64,000 nt of DNA. Source: Lachnospiraceae bacterium. GTDB taxonomy: Bacteria > Bacillota > Clostridia > Lachnospirales > Lachnospiraceae. Location of the stretch: assembly GCA_015057525.1 (NCBI GenBank), contig SVEE01000002.1, positions 130,767 to 194,766 on the forward strand, read 5' to 3'. Position 1 is the stretch's first letter; every line of letters begins with the position of its first letter. The notes beneath the pieces were generated by a model. That model did not search any database and had not been told where the DNA came from. It saw nothing but the letters and a program-made list of their open reading frames with translations. Positions 28,555-37,523 of this stretch are shown in pieces. The position numbers and the translations under genes were made by a program.

Positions 28555-29847
28555 ATGTTCGCTGATAGAGCAAAAATATTTATTAGATCTGGAAAAGGCG
28601 GAGATGGACATGTGTCATTTCGTCGTGAACTTTATGTGCCTAATGGCGGACCAGACGGCGGTGATGGTGGTAAAGGTGGAGATGTTATCTTCGTTGTTGA
28701 CCAAGGACTTAATACCCTGACTGACTTCCGACATGTTAGAAAATATAAGGCAGAGGACGGAGAAGAAGGCGGTAAGAAGAATTGTCATGGTGCTGATGGC
28801 AAGGATGTTATTCTTAAAGTTCCTGCAGGTACTGTTGTAAAGGATTTTGAAACAGGCAAGGTTATTCTTGATATGTCTAATAAAACTGAGCCAGTAACAC
28901 TCTTAAAGGGTGGTAGAGGTGGAAAAGGTAACAGACATTATGTTACATCTGTTATGCAGGCACCTAAGTATGCTCAGCCAGGACAAGCGGCTAAGGAGAT
29001 GTGGGTAACACTTGAACTTAAGATGATAGCAGATGTTGGGCTTGTTGGATTCCCTAATGTTGGTAAGTCCACATTTTTATCCAGAGTTACAAATGCAAAG
29101 CCAAAGATAGCAAACTATCATTTCACAACTCTTAATCCAAACCTTGGTGTGGTTGATTTAGGGGATAAAGAGGGGTTTGTTATTGCTGACATTCCTGGAA
29201 TTATCGAAGGTGCATCAGAAGGTGTTGGTCTTGGATTTGACTTCCTAAGACATATTGAGAGAACAAAGGTATTGATTCACATGGTTGACGCTGCATCTAC
29301 TGAGGGAAGAGACCCTATTTGTGATATTGAAGCTATTAATAAGGAATTACTTTCTTATAACGCAGAGCTTGCAAATAGACCACAGGTAATTGCTGCAAAC
29401 AAGTGTGATGCATTATATGGAGATGACTACGAGACTGTAATAGAGATGTTAAAGGACGAGTATGAGCCAAAGGGGATTAAGGTATTCCCTATATCGGCTG
29501 TTTCTGGAAAAGGCCTTGACGAACTATTATGGCATGTAAATAAATTAGTAAAAGAGGCTCCGGATGAGGTTATTGAATTTGAGCCAGAGATGGATATAAG
29601 CTATATGGATGACCCTGAGCTTCCATTTGAGGTAACTAAGTCAGATAAGCAGGAGGGACTCTTTATCGTTGAAGGTCCACGTATCGAAAGAATGCTTGGA
29701 TATACAAATCTTGAATCTGAAAAAGGTTTTGCATTCTTCCAGAGATTCCTTAAAGAAAATGGAATTTTGGATATGCTTGAAGAATTAGGTATTCAAGAGG
29801 GTGATACTGTTAAGTTATATGGATTAGAGTTTGATTATTATAAATAA
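28555..29847 (+). CDS. obgE: GTPase Obg
   Basis: Ribosome-associated GTPase in large-subunit assembly and stress control. The 430-residue protein has the glycine-rich Obg fold (FRRELYVPNGGPDGGDGG) in residues 1-158, a G domain with GFPNVGKST, DIPGIIEGA and NKCD, and a C-terminal OCT domain from about 350, the longer Gram-positive form. AGGAGGTTAGT precedes the ATG. It heads the obgE-yhbY-nadD-yqeK-rsfS series. Confidence 0.97.
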   Translation: MFADRAKIFIRSGKGGDGHVSFRRELYVPNGGPDGGDGGKGGDVIFVVDQGLNTLTDFRHVRKYKAEDGEEGGKKNCHGADGKDVILKVPAGTVVKDFETGKVILDMSNKTEPVTLLKGGRGGKGNRHYVTSVMQAPKYAQPGQAAKEMWVTLELKMIADVGLVGFPNVGKSTFLSRVTNAKPKIANYHFTTLNPNLGVVDLGDKEGFVIADIPGIIEGASEGVGLGFDFLRHIERTKVLIHMVDAASTEGRDPICDIEAINKELLSYNAELANRPQVIAANKCDALYGDDYETVIEMLKDEYEPKGIKVFPISAVSGKGLDELLWHVNKLVKEAPDEVIEFEPEMDISYMDDPELPFEVTKSDKQEGLFIVEGPRIERMLGYTNLESEKGFAFFQRFLKENGILDMLEELGIQEGDTVKLYGLEFDYYK

Positions 29848-29864
29848 TATATGAGGAGAATAAT

Positions 29865-30155
29865 ATGACAAGTAAGCAAAGAGCATATTTAAAAGGTCTT
29901 GCTATGACAATGGATCCTGTTATAAATATAGGTAAGTCAAGCCTCACACCTGAAGTTACGGAAGCTGTTAGCGAGGCGTTAGAAAAAAGAGAGCTTATTA
30001 AGGTAAGTGTCCTAAAAAATTGTATAGATGACCCAAAGGAAATTGCAAGAGCACTAGGTGAAAGAACTAGAAGTGAAGTTGTACAGGTTATTGGTAAGAA
30101 AATAGTTTTATTTAAGAAGGCTAAAAAGGATTCTAAGATAGAGCTTCCTAGCTAA
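29865..30155 (+). CDS. yhbY: CRM-domain RNA-binding protein YhbY
   Basis: A 96-residue single CRM-domain protein that binds large-subunit ribosome precursors. The start TSKQRAYLKGLAMTMDPV and the GKSSLTPEVTEAVSEAL stretch match the family. It lies 17 bases after obgE with GAGGAG before the ATG, fitting a shared role in ribosome assembly. Confidence 0.93.
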   Translation: MTSKQRAYLKGLAMTMDPVINIGKSSLTPEVTEAVSEALEKRELIKVSVLKNCIDDPKEIARALGERTRSEVVQVIGKKIVLFKKAKKDSKIELPS

Positions 30156-30175
30156 TATATGGGATAATAAAGGAT

Positions 30176-30817
30176 ATGGATGATATATTTCTAAATAATA
30201 ATTGTATAGGTATTTTTGGTGGTACATTTAACCCGGTTCATAAGGGTCATATTGAAATTGCTAATTGTGCTATGGAACAATATCCCGATATGGAGAAAAT
30301 GATTATTATGCCTAATAATTTACCGGCATATAAAAATACTTGGGATATTGTTGATTCCGAGCATAGAATCAATATGCTTCTTATAGCCACAAGGGGGTAT
30401 GATGATATTCTTATATCAGACCTTGAAATTAAAAGAGGTGGAACAACATATACCTATGATACTTTGATGGAAATAAAACAGGCTAATCCAACGATTAAGA
30501 TATACTTTATTGTTGGAGATGATTCTTTGTTTTCGATTAAAAAGTGGCATAGATACGAGGATGTACTTAAAAATTGTATCTTTTTGGTTGCATGTAGAAA
30601 TAGTAATGATGAGGAAATTAAAAAATATGCGTCAGAACTTATGGATGAAATAGATGGTTCTGATATTAGATTTATCCAGTCAGAGCCTATAGAAATTTCT
30701 TCATCAGAACTTAGACGGGAGTTATTCAACAGTCTTGATAATGAAATGTATCTTGATGATGAAGTGTCTGAGTATATATTTGATAATATGTTATATGGAT
30801 GTGAGAGAAATGACTAG
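30176..30817 (+). CDS. nadD: Nicotinate-mononucleotide adenylyltransferase
   Basis: Joins nicotinate mononucleotide to AMP in NAD synthesis. The 213-residue protein carries the nucleotidyl-transferase signature GGTFNPVHKGH (residues 15-25) and the C-terminal ISSSELRREL. It overlaps yqeK by 8 bases, implying coupled translation. Normal length. Confidence 0.96.
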   Translation: MDDIFLNNNCIGIFGGTFNPVHKGHIEIANCAMEQYPDMEKMIIMPNNLPAYKNTWDIVDSEHRINMLLIATRGYDDILISDLEIKRGGTTYTYDTLMEIKQANPTIKIYFIVGDDSLFSIKKWHRYEDVLKNCIFLVACRNSNDEEIKKYASELMDEIDGSDIRFIQSEPIEISSSELRRELFNSLDNEMYLDDEVSEYIFDNMLYGCERND

Positions 30818-31373
30818 AGAAAAAATGATTTCACGTTTAAAAACAAAGATAAATGAGAAAAGAATGGAGCATTCTCTTGGAGTGGAGTATACTGCAGCAT
30901 GTATGGCTATGGTTCACGGAGCTGATATAGAAAAAGCGAGAATTGCGGGATTATTACATGATTGTGCAAAGGGGCTTCCCACTAAGGAAAAGCTTGAAAA
31001 AGCTAGAAAACATGGACTTGCTGTAAGCAAATATGAAGAGAAAAATCCTGATATGTTGCATGCTAAGCTTGGTGCATTTTATGCAAGATACAAATATGAT
31101 GTGACGGATGAAGAGATATTAGATGCTATATGTTACCATACTACAGGAAGACCTAATATGTCTTTACTGGAAAAAATCATATTTGTTGCTGATTACATCG
31201 AGCCAAACAGAAAAACATTAAAAGAGATGGATATAATACGTAAAGAAGCTTTTGATGATTTGGATAAATGTGTGATTCATATCTTAAAGAACACCATTGA
31301 TTATCTTGAAACATCTATGAATGAAATGGATTACATGACTCAGATGACATACAATTACTATGTTAACAAATAA
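30810..31373 (+). CDS. yqeK: HD-domain protein YqeK (probable diadenosine tetraphosphate hydrolase)
   Basis: A 187-residue HD hydrolase. The metal-binding motifs are RMEHSLGVE, LLHDCAKG, and ICYHTTGRPNM. YqeK homologues cleave Ap4A symmetrically. The start MTREKM at 30810 is chosen because GTGAGAG lies just before it and the nadD-yqeK overlap is the usual arrangement; a longer in-frame version starting at 30735 lies inside nadD. Confidence 0.9.
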   Translation: MTREKMISRLKTKINEKRMEHSLGVEYTAACMAMVHGADIEKARIAGLLHDCAKGLPTKEKLEKARKHGLAVSKYEEKNPDMLHAKLGAFYARYKYDVTDEEILDAICYHTTGRPNMSLLEKIIFVADYIEPNRKTLKEMDIIRKEAFDDLDKCVIHILKNTIDYLETSMNEMDYMTQMTYNYYVNK

Positions 31374-31389
31374 TTTATGAGGTAATAAA

Positions 31390-31737
31390 ATGAATTCAAA
31401 TGAAATGGTAAAAACAGCTGTTAAAGCTCTTGATGATAAAAAGGCTAACAACATAAGAATAATAAACATAAAAGAAGTTTCTTCTATGGGTGATTATCTT
31501 GTGGTTGCAGATGGTTCAAATAGGAATCAGGTGCAGGCTATGTGCGATAATGTAGAAGAGTTTATGCATAAAGCTGGTTTTAAATTGAAAAATAGAGAAG
31601 GTTATGCAAATGGTGGATGGATTTTACTAGACTATTATGATATAATAGTTCATATATTTGCGGAAGAAGAGCGTTCCTTCTATGATTTAGAGCATATATG
31701 GAGGGATGGTAACATAGTAGAAGCGGAGGACTTGTAG
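31390..31737 (+). CDS. rsfS: Ribosomal silencing factor RsfS
   Basis: A 115-residue protein that binds L14 on the large subunit and blocks subunit joining when nutrients are scarce. Family marks are NIRIINIKEVSSMGDYLVV and GWILLDYYDIIVHIF near the C-terminus. It closes the obgE-rsfS series; a 4-base gap separates it from the HD-GYP gene. Confidence 0.95.
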   Translation: MNSNEMVKTAVKALDDKKANNIRIINIKEVSSMGDYLVVADGSNRNQVQAMCDNVEEFMHKAGFKLKNREGYANGGWILLDYYDIIVHIFAEEERSFYDLEHIWRDGNIVEAEDL

Positions 31738-31741
31738 ATTC

Positions 31742-32929
31742 ATGGAACAGGGCAATCTCATCAAAGACAACTACAAAAAAATTAACCAAATATCTGCAAG
31801 ATGCATGCGTGTAATTGTATTTATGCTTGTGATTGCTTTTGTATATTGCTGGTTCTTAACTGATATAGACGATATGTTATTGGTGATTTTCTTTGCATCG
31901 TCTGTTTTTGTTGCTCTTATTCCTACATTAGTTGTGAACGTGTTTAAGGTTGATGAAGCGCCTTCTACTAAGTATGTTGTCATAATTTGTGTCAGCATAA
32001 TCGCAACAAGTTTGCTTACTTTACTTTCTTCATTGGCATTTCCTATTATGCTTTTCCCTATTATGATGGCATCATTATATACAAACCAGACCTTGGTACT
32101 TTTCGCATCGCTTCTTATGTCATGTGGTGTTGCAATATCAAGTTTCATGTCATGTAGATTTCATGATTTATTTATTGGCAGTCAATATACTGATTTCTAT
32201 GATGTTCTTATTGCATATACTATACCTCAGATTGTTATAGTATTTATTATGTCTGTTGTGGCATACTTTATTGTTCAAAGAAATTCCATGATGATAAATA
32301 CAGCGGTTAATACGGCTGTCACAATGCAGAATAATCAGAATGGACTTATTTATTCATTTGCGGAAATAAGCGAGAGTAAATCTAAGTTCACTGGCGAGCA
32401 TATTAAGCGTGTTGCTGAATATATGAGAGTATTAGGTAAAGCATCTGGATTTGATGACGAATATGTTGATAAGCTTGCAACTGCCTCCATGATGCATGAT
32501 ATAGGTAAGCTTATGATTAGTGAAGAAATTCTCGATAAGCCGGATAAGCTTACTGATGAAGAATATCAAATTATGAAAAATCATGTATTATATGGTGAAG
32601 CACTTCTCGAGAAATGTCCTGGAGAAATGATGCATCTTGCCTGTGTTCTTGCTAAGGAACACCATGAAAGATGGGATGGCTCAGGGTACCTTGGTATGAA
32701 GGGTGAGGAGATTGCTTATATAAGTAGACTTATGGCTGTTTGTGATGTTTTTGATGCTTTGACATCAGATAGATATTACAAGAAGGGATGGAGCCTAGAG
32801 GATACCTTTGATGAGATAATCAGATTAAGCGGTAAACACTTCGACCCTAAAGTAGTAAAATTATTTATACAAAATTTTGATGCTTTTAAGGCAATACACA
32901 ATAAGATACCTGATAAGCAGAAGTATTAA
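31742..32929 (+). CDS. Membrane HD-GYP-like phosphodiesterase
   Basis: A 395-residue protein with about six hydrophobic segments in residues 20-185, then an HD-GYP-type domain. Metal motifs are MHDIGK, KNHVLYGEALL and HHERWDGSGYLG. HD-GYP proteins hydrolyse cyclic di-GMP; here the Pro of the Gly-Tyr-Pro motif is Leu, so the nucleotide specificity is uncertain. With the GGDEF protein at 5048 it could form opposing arms of a cyclic-dinucleotide system, though the two are far apart. The ATG is 4 bases after rsfS. Confidence 0.88.
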   Translation: MEQGNLIKDNYKKINQISARCMRVIVFMLVIAFVYCWFLTDIDDMLLVIFFASSVFVALIPTLVVNVFKVDEAPSTKYVVIICVSIIATSLLTLLSSLAFPIMLFPIMMASLYTNQTLVLFASLLMSCGVAISSFMSCRFHDLFIGSQYTDFYDVLIAYTIPQIVIVFIMSVVAYFIVQRNSMMINTAVNTAVTMQNNQNGLIYSFAEISESKSKFTGEHIKRVAEYMRVLGKASGFDDEYVDKLATASMMHDIGKLMISEEILDKPDKLTDEEYQIMKNHVLYGEALLEKCPGEMMHLACVLAKEHHERWDGSGYLGMKGEEIAYISRLMAVCDVFDALTSDRYYKKGWSLEDTFDEIIRLSGKHFDPKVVKLFIQNFDAFKAIHNKIPDKQKY

Positions 32930-32956
32930 TGCTTTTTGATGTAACTGGAGGTTAAT

Positions 32957-33286
32957 ATGTTTAGAGTAATAAATGAATATTTAGGAAAAGTTAATCTTCA
33001 GGCTAATGATGAGATATACAAAATGATTTCAGAGTGTCTTGATGATTGCAAGAACATAAAGAAACATACAGTGACAGTTAATTTTCAAAGGTATATGGTG
33101 GATATAAAGCTTAAGAAATATTCTGTTGAAGAGGCTGTTAAGATTTTTAATTACTTTAATAATAAGATATCTTATGACTACTCATCTATGCACGTAAGAT
33201 TTAATGAGGGAAAGTGTGTAAGATATAGATATATAACAAGCAAAGAAGATAAAAATGCATTTTATTGCGATATAATAATAAGCTAA
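32957..33286 (+). CDS. Uncharacterised 109-residue protein
   Basis: No family recognised. The protein is soluble, Lys/Asp-rich and Tyr-rich, with no membrane segment or signal peptide and two Cys near residues 28-32. It is supported as a gene by ACTGGAGG at a proper distance from the ATG, by codon use like its neighbours, and by a terminator immediately after its stop. It sits between the HD-GYP gene and convergent lexA, and may be read through from the former. Confidence 0.7.
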   Translation: MFRVINEYLGKVNLQANDEIYKMISECLDDCKNIKKHTVTVNFQRYMVDIKLKKYSVEEAVKIFNYFNNKISYDYSSMHVRFNEGKCVRYRYITSKEDKNAFYCDIIIS

Positions 33287-33288
33287 TA

Positions 33289-33330
33289 AAAAGGGATATA
33301 GAAGTCTAGATGACAATCTATATCCCTTTT
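33289..33330. terminator. Bidirectional terminator between orphan gene and lexA
   Basis: AAAAGGGATATAGA pairs perfectly with TCTATATCCCTTTT (14 bases) around a 14-base loop. The A/T tails allow it to stop transcription from both sides. Confidence 0.88.
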
Positions 33331-33344
33331 ATATGTATATATTA

Positions 33345-33962
33345 TTAGAATGTTCGGAAGAGACCAACAACCTTACCTAAAATCGCTATATCACCATGTA
33401 CAATAATTGGCTCCATAGAATCGTTCTCAGGCTGCAATCTAATGTGATCAGCTTCCTTGTAATATGTCTTAATGGTTGCAGAGTCTTCAATGAGTGCACA
33501 TACAATATCCATATTTTTAGCTGTGTTAGCTTCTTCAACAAGAACTAAATCACCGTGATATATACCTACATTAATCATGCTATCGCCTTTAACCTTAAGC
33601 ATAAAAGTGTTCTTTCCAGATGTTTTTAAATATTCAGGTGGAACAGGAAAGTAACCATCAATTCTTTCTTCAGCAATGATTGGTTCTCCGCAGGTAACAG
33701 TTCCTATAATAGGAATATTAACAACTTCACGTCTAGCAAGATTAAAAGTATCATCAAGAATTTCTATAGCACGTGGCTTAGTTGGATCCTTACGTATGTA
33801 ACCTTTTTGTTCTAATGATTCAAGGTGAGCATGAACAGAAGAGGTAGACTTAAGATGTACAGCTTCACAAATCTCTCGAACAGCAGGTGGATATCCTCTC
33901 TCAAGAATACACTTTTTTAGGTAATCAAAAATTTCTTGCTGTTTAGCAGTTAAACTTTGCAT
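33345..33962 (-). CDS. lexA: SOS repressor LexA
   Basis: Represses DNA-damage genes until RecA filaments trigger self-cleavage. The 205-residue protein has the winged HTH in residues 1-65 (LTAKQQEIFDYLK, REICEAVHLKSTSSVHAHL) and the peptidase domain with Ser128 in KGDSMI and Lys165 in ATIKTYY, 37 residues apart as in E. coli LexA. The scissile bond is Cys91-Gly92 (VTCGEP), not the usual Ala-Gly. GGAGGG precedes the ATG. It is almost the only minus-strand gene in the first 57 kb, and two SOS boxes flank its promoter. Confidence 0.97.
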   Translation of the reverse strand: MQSLTAKQQEIFDYLKKCILERGYPPAVREICEAVHLKSTSSVHAHLESLEQKGYIRKDPTKPRAIEILDDTFNLARREVVNIPIIGTVTCGEPIIAEERIDGYFPVPPEYLKTSGKNTFMLKVKGDSMINVGIYHGDLVLVEEANTAKNMDIVCALIEDSATIKTYYKEADHIRLQPENDSMEPIIVHGDIAILGKVVGLFRTF

Positions 33963-33999
33963 TATAATCCCTCCAGATATAAATAAATCACTAAAATAT

Positions 34000-34013
34000 C
34001 GAATGTTTGTTTT
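34000..34013. promoter_or_regulatory. Putative SOS box 1 (lexA operator)
   Basis: CGAATGTTTGTTTT matches the Gram-positive SOS consensus CGAACRNRYGTTYG at 11 of 14 positions. It lies immediately downstream of the lexA -10 hexamer, over the expected transcription start. Confidence 0.6.
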
Positions 34014-34042
34014 AGTATAGCATATATTTTATAATAATGCAA
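34014..34042 (-). promoter_or_regulatory. Putative lexA promoter
   Basis: On the minus strand, TTGCAT (34042-34037), a 17-base spacer and TATACT (34019-34014), about 50 bases before the lexA start codon. Confidence 0.7.
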
Positions 34043-34053
34043 ACTAATGTTCT
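34040..34053. promoter_or_regulatory. Putative SOS box 2 (lexA operator)
   Basis: On the minus strand AGAACATTAGTTTG matches the SOS consensus at 11 of 14 positions, including the GAAC and GTTT half-sites. It overlaps the -35 hexamer of lexA. Confidence 0.65.
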
Positions 34054-34128
34054 GATAAAAATATATTTTATGTACAATTTGTATGGTTTATTTCTGAATA
34101 AAATGGTATAATTCTTAGATGTTGGTAA

Positions 34129-34157
34129 TTGACAAATAATATAATAATATATATAAT
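34129..34157 (+). promoter_or_regulatory. Consensus sigma-A promoter of the his operon
   Basis: TTGACA, a 17-base spacer and TATAAT. The leader of roughly 85 bases to hisZ contains a small hairpin (TGCTAC/GTAGCA, 34181-34196) without a T-run; no T-box or His-rich leader peptide was seen. Confidence 0.8.
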
Positions 34158-34248
34158 CAGTATGTTTTAATTTGCTAACATGCTACCTTAGTAGCACTTT
34201 AAATTGGTAAAGTATAAAAATATAAATAATATGCAAGGAGAATCATTT

Positions 34249-35505
34249 ATGAATGAAAAACTGTTACATACTCCAGAAGGAGTTAGAGACATCTATGAAT
34301 CAGAATTAAAAAGAAGATTTAAGGTTCTTGAGCATCTCCATCATGTTTTGGAGCTTTACAGTTATCAGGATATAGATACACCTACATTTGAGTATTTTGA
34401 TATATTTAATATGGATAAAGGTTCAGCTGCATCTAATGAGATGTATAAGTTCTTTGATAGAAATAATAATACTTTAGTATTAAGACCTGATATTACACCA
34501 AGTATTGCAAGATGTGTTGCCAAGTATTATGCGGATGAAAAGCTTCCTATAAAGCTATGCTATGAAGGTAATACATTTATTAATGCACATCAGCACCAAG
34601 GTAAGCTCAATGAATGTACTCAGATAGGTGGAGAACTTATTAACGACGCAAGTTCTGCATCAGATGCTGAGGTTATAGCATGTGTAGTAAGCTGTCTTTT
34701 AGCTGTTGGATTAAAGGAATTCCAGATTGAAATTGGTCAGGTGGATTATTTCAAGGGACTTATTGCTGAGGCTGGTATAGATAAGGAAACAGAAAAGAAA
34801 ATTAGAGATTATATTAAGCTTAAGAATTTCTTTGGTTTGTCAGAGTTTGTTTCTACGCTTGATATTTCTGATAATATGAAGAAGGCTCTTTCTAGTTTTG
34901 ATAATCTTTTTGGTGGACTTGAAATGCTTGAGGTTGCAGCTACATTTGTAAGCAATCCTAAGTCAATTGCTGCAATAGAACGTATGAAGAAGGTTTATAA
35001 TGCCCTTGTTTCCTATGGATTCGAAAAATATATTGGATTTGATCTCAGTATGTTAAACGGATATAACTACTACACAGGCATTGTGTTTAGAGGATATACA
35101 TATGGAACAGGTAATGCAATTGTCAAAGGTGGAAGATATGATAATTTGCTTTCTCAGTTTGGCAAGGATGCACCTTCAGTAGGTTTTGCCATCTATGTAG
35201 ATGAGCTTATGAATGCTTTGTCTAGAAACAAAATAGCTATTGATGTGGATTATTCAAATGTATTGGTTTTATATGAGAGAGATAATCAGCAGGCGGCTAT
35301 TGGGCTTGCAACAAAGCTTCGTCAGTCAGATAAGAAAATAGAGCTTGTAAGAAAGTCAGACAAGCATGCTATAGAGGATTATATTGAATATGCAAAAAAG
35401 ATGAAATTCTCGGGTATATATAGTATTGTTAACGATAATGATTTAATAGATATTTCTGTTAAGGACGGCTCTAAGTCAGACAGAAAGATTTCAGAACTTA
35501 TGTAG
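34249..35505 (+). CDS. hisZ: ATP phosphoribosyltransferase regulatory subunit HisZ
   Basis: Histidyl-tRNA synthetase paralogue that, with short-form HisG, makes the first histidine-pathway enzyme and carries feedback control. The 418-residue protein shows class II synthetase-like motifs (TPEGVRDIYESELKRRF, LVLRPDITPSIAR, GGRYDNLLSQFG). The ATG at 34249 follows GCAAGGAGAATC; a longer version from 34204 lacks a ribosome site. It is followed by short HisG, as required for this two-subunit type. Confidence 0.94.
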   Translation: MNEKLLHTPEGVRDIYESELKRRFKVLEHLHHVLELYSYQDIDTPTFEYFDIFNMDKGSAASNEMYKFFDRNNNTLVLRPDITPSIARCVAKYYADEKLPIKLCYEGNTFINAHQHQGKLNECTQIGGELINDASSASDAEVIACVVSCLLAVGLKEFQIEIGQVDYFKGLIAEAGIDKETEKKIRDYIKLKNFFGLSEFVSTLDISDNMKKALSSFDNLFGGLEMLEVAATFVSNPKSIAAIERMKKVYNALVSYGFEKYIGFDLSMLNGYNYYTGIVFRGYTYGTGNAIVKGGRYDNLLSQFGKDAPSVGFAIYVDELMNALSRNKIAIDVDYSNVLVLYERDNQQAAIGLATKLRQSDKKIELVRKSDKHAIEDYIEYAKKMKFSGIYSIVNDNDLIDISVKDGSKSDRKISELM

Positions 35506-35517
35506 GAGGCAGACAGT

Positions 35518-36162
35518 ATGAGATATTTGACATTTGCCCTTGCCAAGGGAAGACTTGCAAAGAAAACCCTTGAGCTTTTTGAACAGATGGGTATTACTTG
35601 TGAAGAGGTAAAAGACCCAAATACTAGAAAGTTAATATTTACTAACGAGGAACACAAAATCAAATTTTTCCTTTCTAAAGCATCAGATGTGCCAACATAT
35701 GTTGAATATGGCGCTGCTGACATAGGTGTTGTTGGTAAGGACACAATAATGGAAGAAGGTAGAAATCTGTATGAGGTTATGGATTTAGGCTTCGGAAAAT
35801 GCCGTATGTGCGTTTGTGGTCCTGCATCGGCTAAAGAGCTGCTTGCCAAGAATGAAATAATAAGAGTTGCAAGTAAGTATCCTAATATTGCAAAGGATTA
35901 TTTCAATAATAAGAAAAATCAGACAGTAGAAATAATTAAATTAAACGGTTCAGTAGAACTTGCTCCAATAGTAGATTTGTCAGAGGTTATAGTTGATATT
36001 GTTGAAACTGGCTCCACTTTAAAGGAAAATGGTCTTGAGGTTTTAGAAGAAATTTGTCCATTATCTGCAAGGGTTGTGGTTAATCAGGTTAGCCTTAAGA
36101 TGGAGCATGAGAGAATTAGACAGCTTTTAAATGATTTAAACCAGTTAATAAAAAATAATTAA
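35518..36162 (+). CDS. hisG: ATP phosphoribosyltransferase catalytic subunit, short form
   Basis: Condenses ATP and PRPP in the first step of histidine synthesis. At 214 residues it is the short form that lacks the C-terminal regulatory domain and needs HisZ, encoded 12 bases upstream. Family marks are [18 protein letters not shown] and [14 protein letters not shown] (PRPP-binding). GGAGGCAGACAG precedes the ATG. Confidence 0.96.
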   Translation: MRYLTFALAKGRLAKKTLELFEQMGITCEEVKDPNTRKLIFTNEEHKIKFFLSKASDVPTYVEYGAADIGVVGKDTIMEEGRNLYEVMDLGFGKCRMCVCGPASAKELLAKNEIIRVASKYPNIAKDYFNNKKNQTVEIIKLNGSVELAPIVDLSEVIVDIVETGSTLKENGLEVLEEICPLSARVVVNQVSLKMEHERIRQLLNDLNQLIKNN

Positions 36163-36213
36163 ATTCTTGTGAAGCCTCAATCTATATGGATTGTTGCAAT
36201 TGGAGGATATAAA

Positions 36214-37509
36214 ATGAGAATAATTGAATTAAATGAAGAAACAAAGAAGGATATATTGACTAACCTTTTAAAGAGAAGTCCGGATAATTACGGCGAATAT
36301 GAGACTGTAGTTAAGGAAATCGTTGAGGATGTACATATTAATAAAGATGCCGCACTTTTCAAATATACTGAAAAATTCGATAAGGCAACTATTAATGCAG
36401 ACAATATAAAGGTTACTAAGGAAGAAATTGATGAAGCTTATGCTATGGTAGACGAGAATCTTCTTGAGATTATCAGAAAGGCAATTGTCAACATCAAGGA
36501 ATATCATGAAAAGCAGAAGCAGTATAGCTGGTTTGATTCTAAGGACAACGGAAGTATGCTTGGACAAAAGGTAACTCCTATTGCCAATGTTGGTGTATAT
36601 GTACCAGGTGGCAAGGCTGTTTATCCATCATCAGTTCTTATGAATGTTATTCCAGCTAAGGTTGCTGGAGTTGACAATATTATTATGACAACACCTTGTG
36701 ATGCAGCAGGAAAGGTATATCCTATGACTCTTGTTGCTGCAAATGAGGCAGGTGTTGATGCCATTTATAAGGCAGGTGGTGCTCAGGCAATAGCAGCGCT
36801 TGCATATGGTACAGAATCTATTCCTAAGGTTGATAAGATTGTTGGTCCTGGAAATATATTTGTTGCCCTTGCAAAAAGAACAGTGTTTGGACATGTCAGC
36901 ATAGATTCAGTTGCTGGTCCTAGTGAGATTTTAGTTTTAGCTGATGAGACTGCTAACTCAAGATTTGTAGCTGCAGATTTACTTTCTCAGGCTGAACATG
37001 ATGAGCTTGCATCTGCAATACTTATAACAACTTCAAGAGACCTTGCTGAAAAGGTTTCAGTAGATGTTGATGCATATATTGCTAAGTTAGATAGAAAAGA
37101 GATTATGCAGAAATCCATTGATAACTTTGGTTATATTCTTGTGGCTAAAAACATGGAAGAGGCGATAGATACAGCTAATGAAATAGCAAGTGAACACCTT
37201 GAAATTGTAACTGCAAATCCATTTGATACAATGACAAAGATTAAAAATGCAGGTGCTATTTTCTTAGGTGAATATTCTTCTGAGCCTTTAGGTGACTATT
37301 TTGCAGGTCCTAACCATGTATTGCCTACAAATGGAACATCTAAATTCTTTTCACCACTTTCTGTAGATGATTTTATTAAGAAGTCAAGTATTATATACTA
37401 TTCAAGAGAGGCATTAGAGCCAGTTTATAAGGATATTGTTGCTTTTGCTAAATCTGAGAAACTTACAGCTCATGCAAATTCTATAAGTGTAAGATTTGAA
37501 GAGGATTAA
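36214..37509 (+). CDS. hisD: Histidinol dehydrogenase
   Basis: Zinc enzyme carrying out the last two steps of histidine synthesis, histidinol to histidine with two NAD. The 431-residue protein contains VYVPGGKAVYPSSVLMN, KIVGPGNIFVALAKR, DLLSQAEHDELASAIL and SEHLEIV. The start at 36214 is chosen for TTGGAGGATAT just upstream; the in-frame extension to 36169 has no ribosome site. Its downstream gap holds a second promoter. Confidence 0.96.
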   Translation: MRIIELNEETKKDILTNLLKRSPDNYGEYETVVKEIVEDVHINKDAALFKYTEKFDKATINADNIKVTKEEIDEAYAMVDENLLEIIRKAIVNIKEYHEKQKQYSWFDSKDNGSMLGQKVTPIANVGVYVPGGKAVYPSSVLMNVIPAKVAGVDNIIMTTPCDAAGKVYPMTLVAANEAGVDAIYKAGGAQAIAALAYGTESIPKVDKIVGPGNIFVALAKRTVFGHVSIDSVAGPSEILVLADETANSRFVAADLLSQAEHDELASAILITTSRDLAEKVSVDVDAYIAKLDRKEIMQKSIDNFGYILVAKNMEEAIDTANEIASEHLEIVTANPFDTMTKIKNAGAIFLGEYSSEPLGDYFAGPNHVLPTNGTSKFFSPLSVDDFIKKSSIIYYSREALEPVYKDIVAFAKSEKLTAHANSISVRFEED

Positions 37510-37523
37510 TTGTTGTAAATATA

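Noticed and set aside
34158-34248. T-box or histidine attenuator in the hisZ leader
   Set aside because: No T-box core, no His-codon run and no terminator-type hairpin; only a 6-base stem without a T-run.
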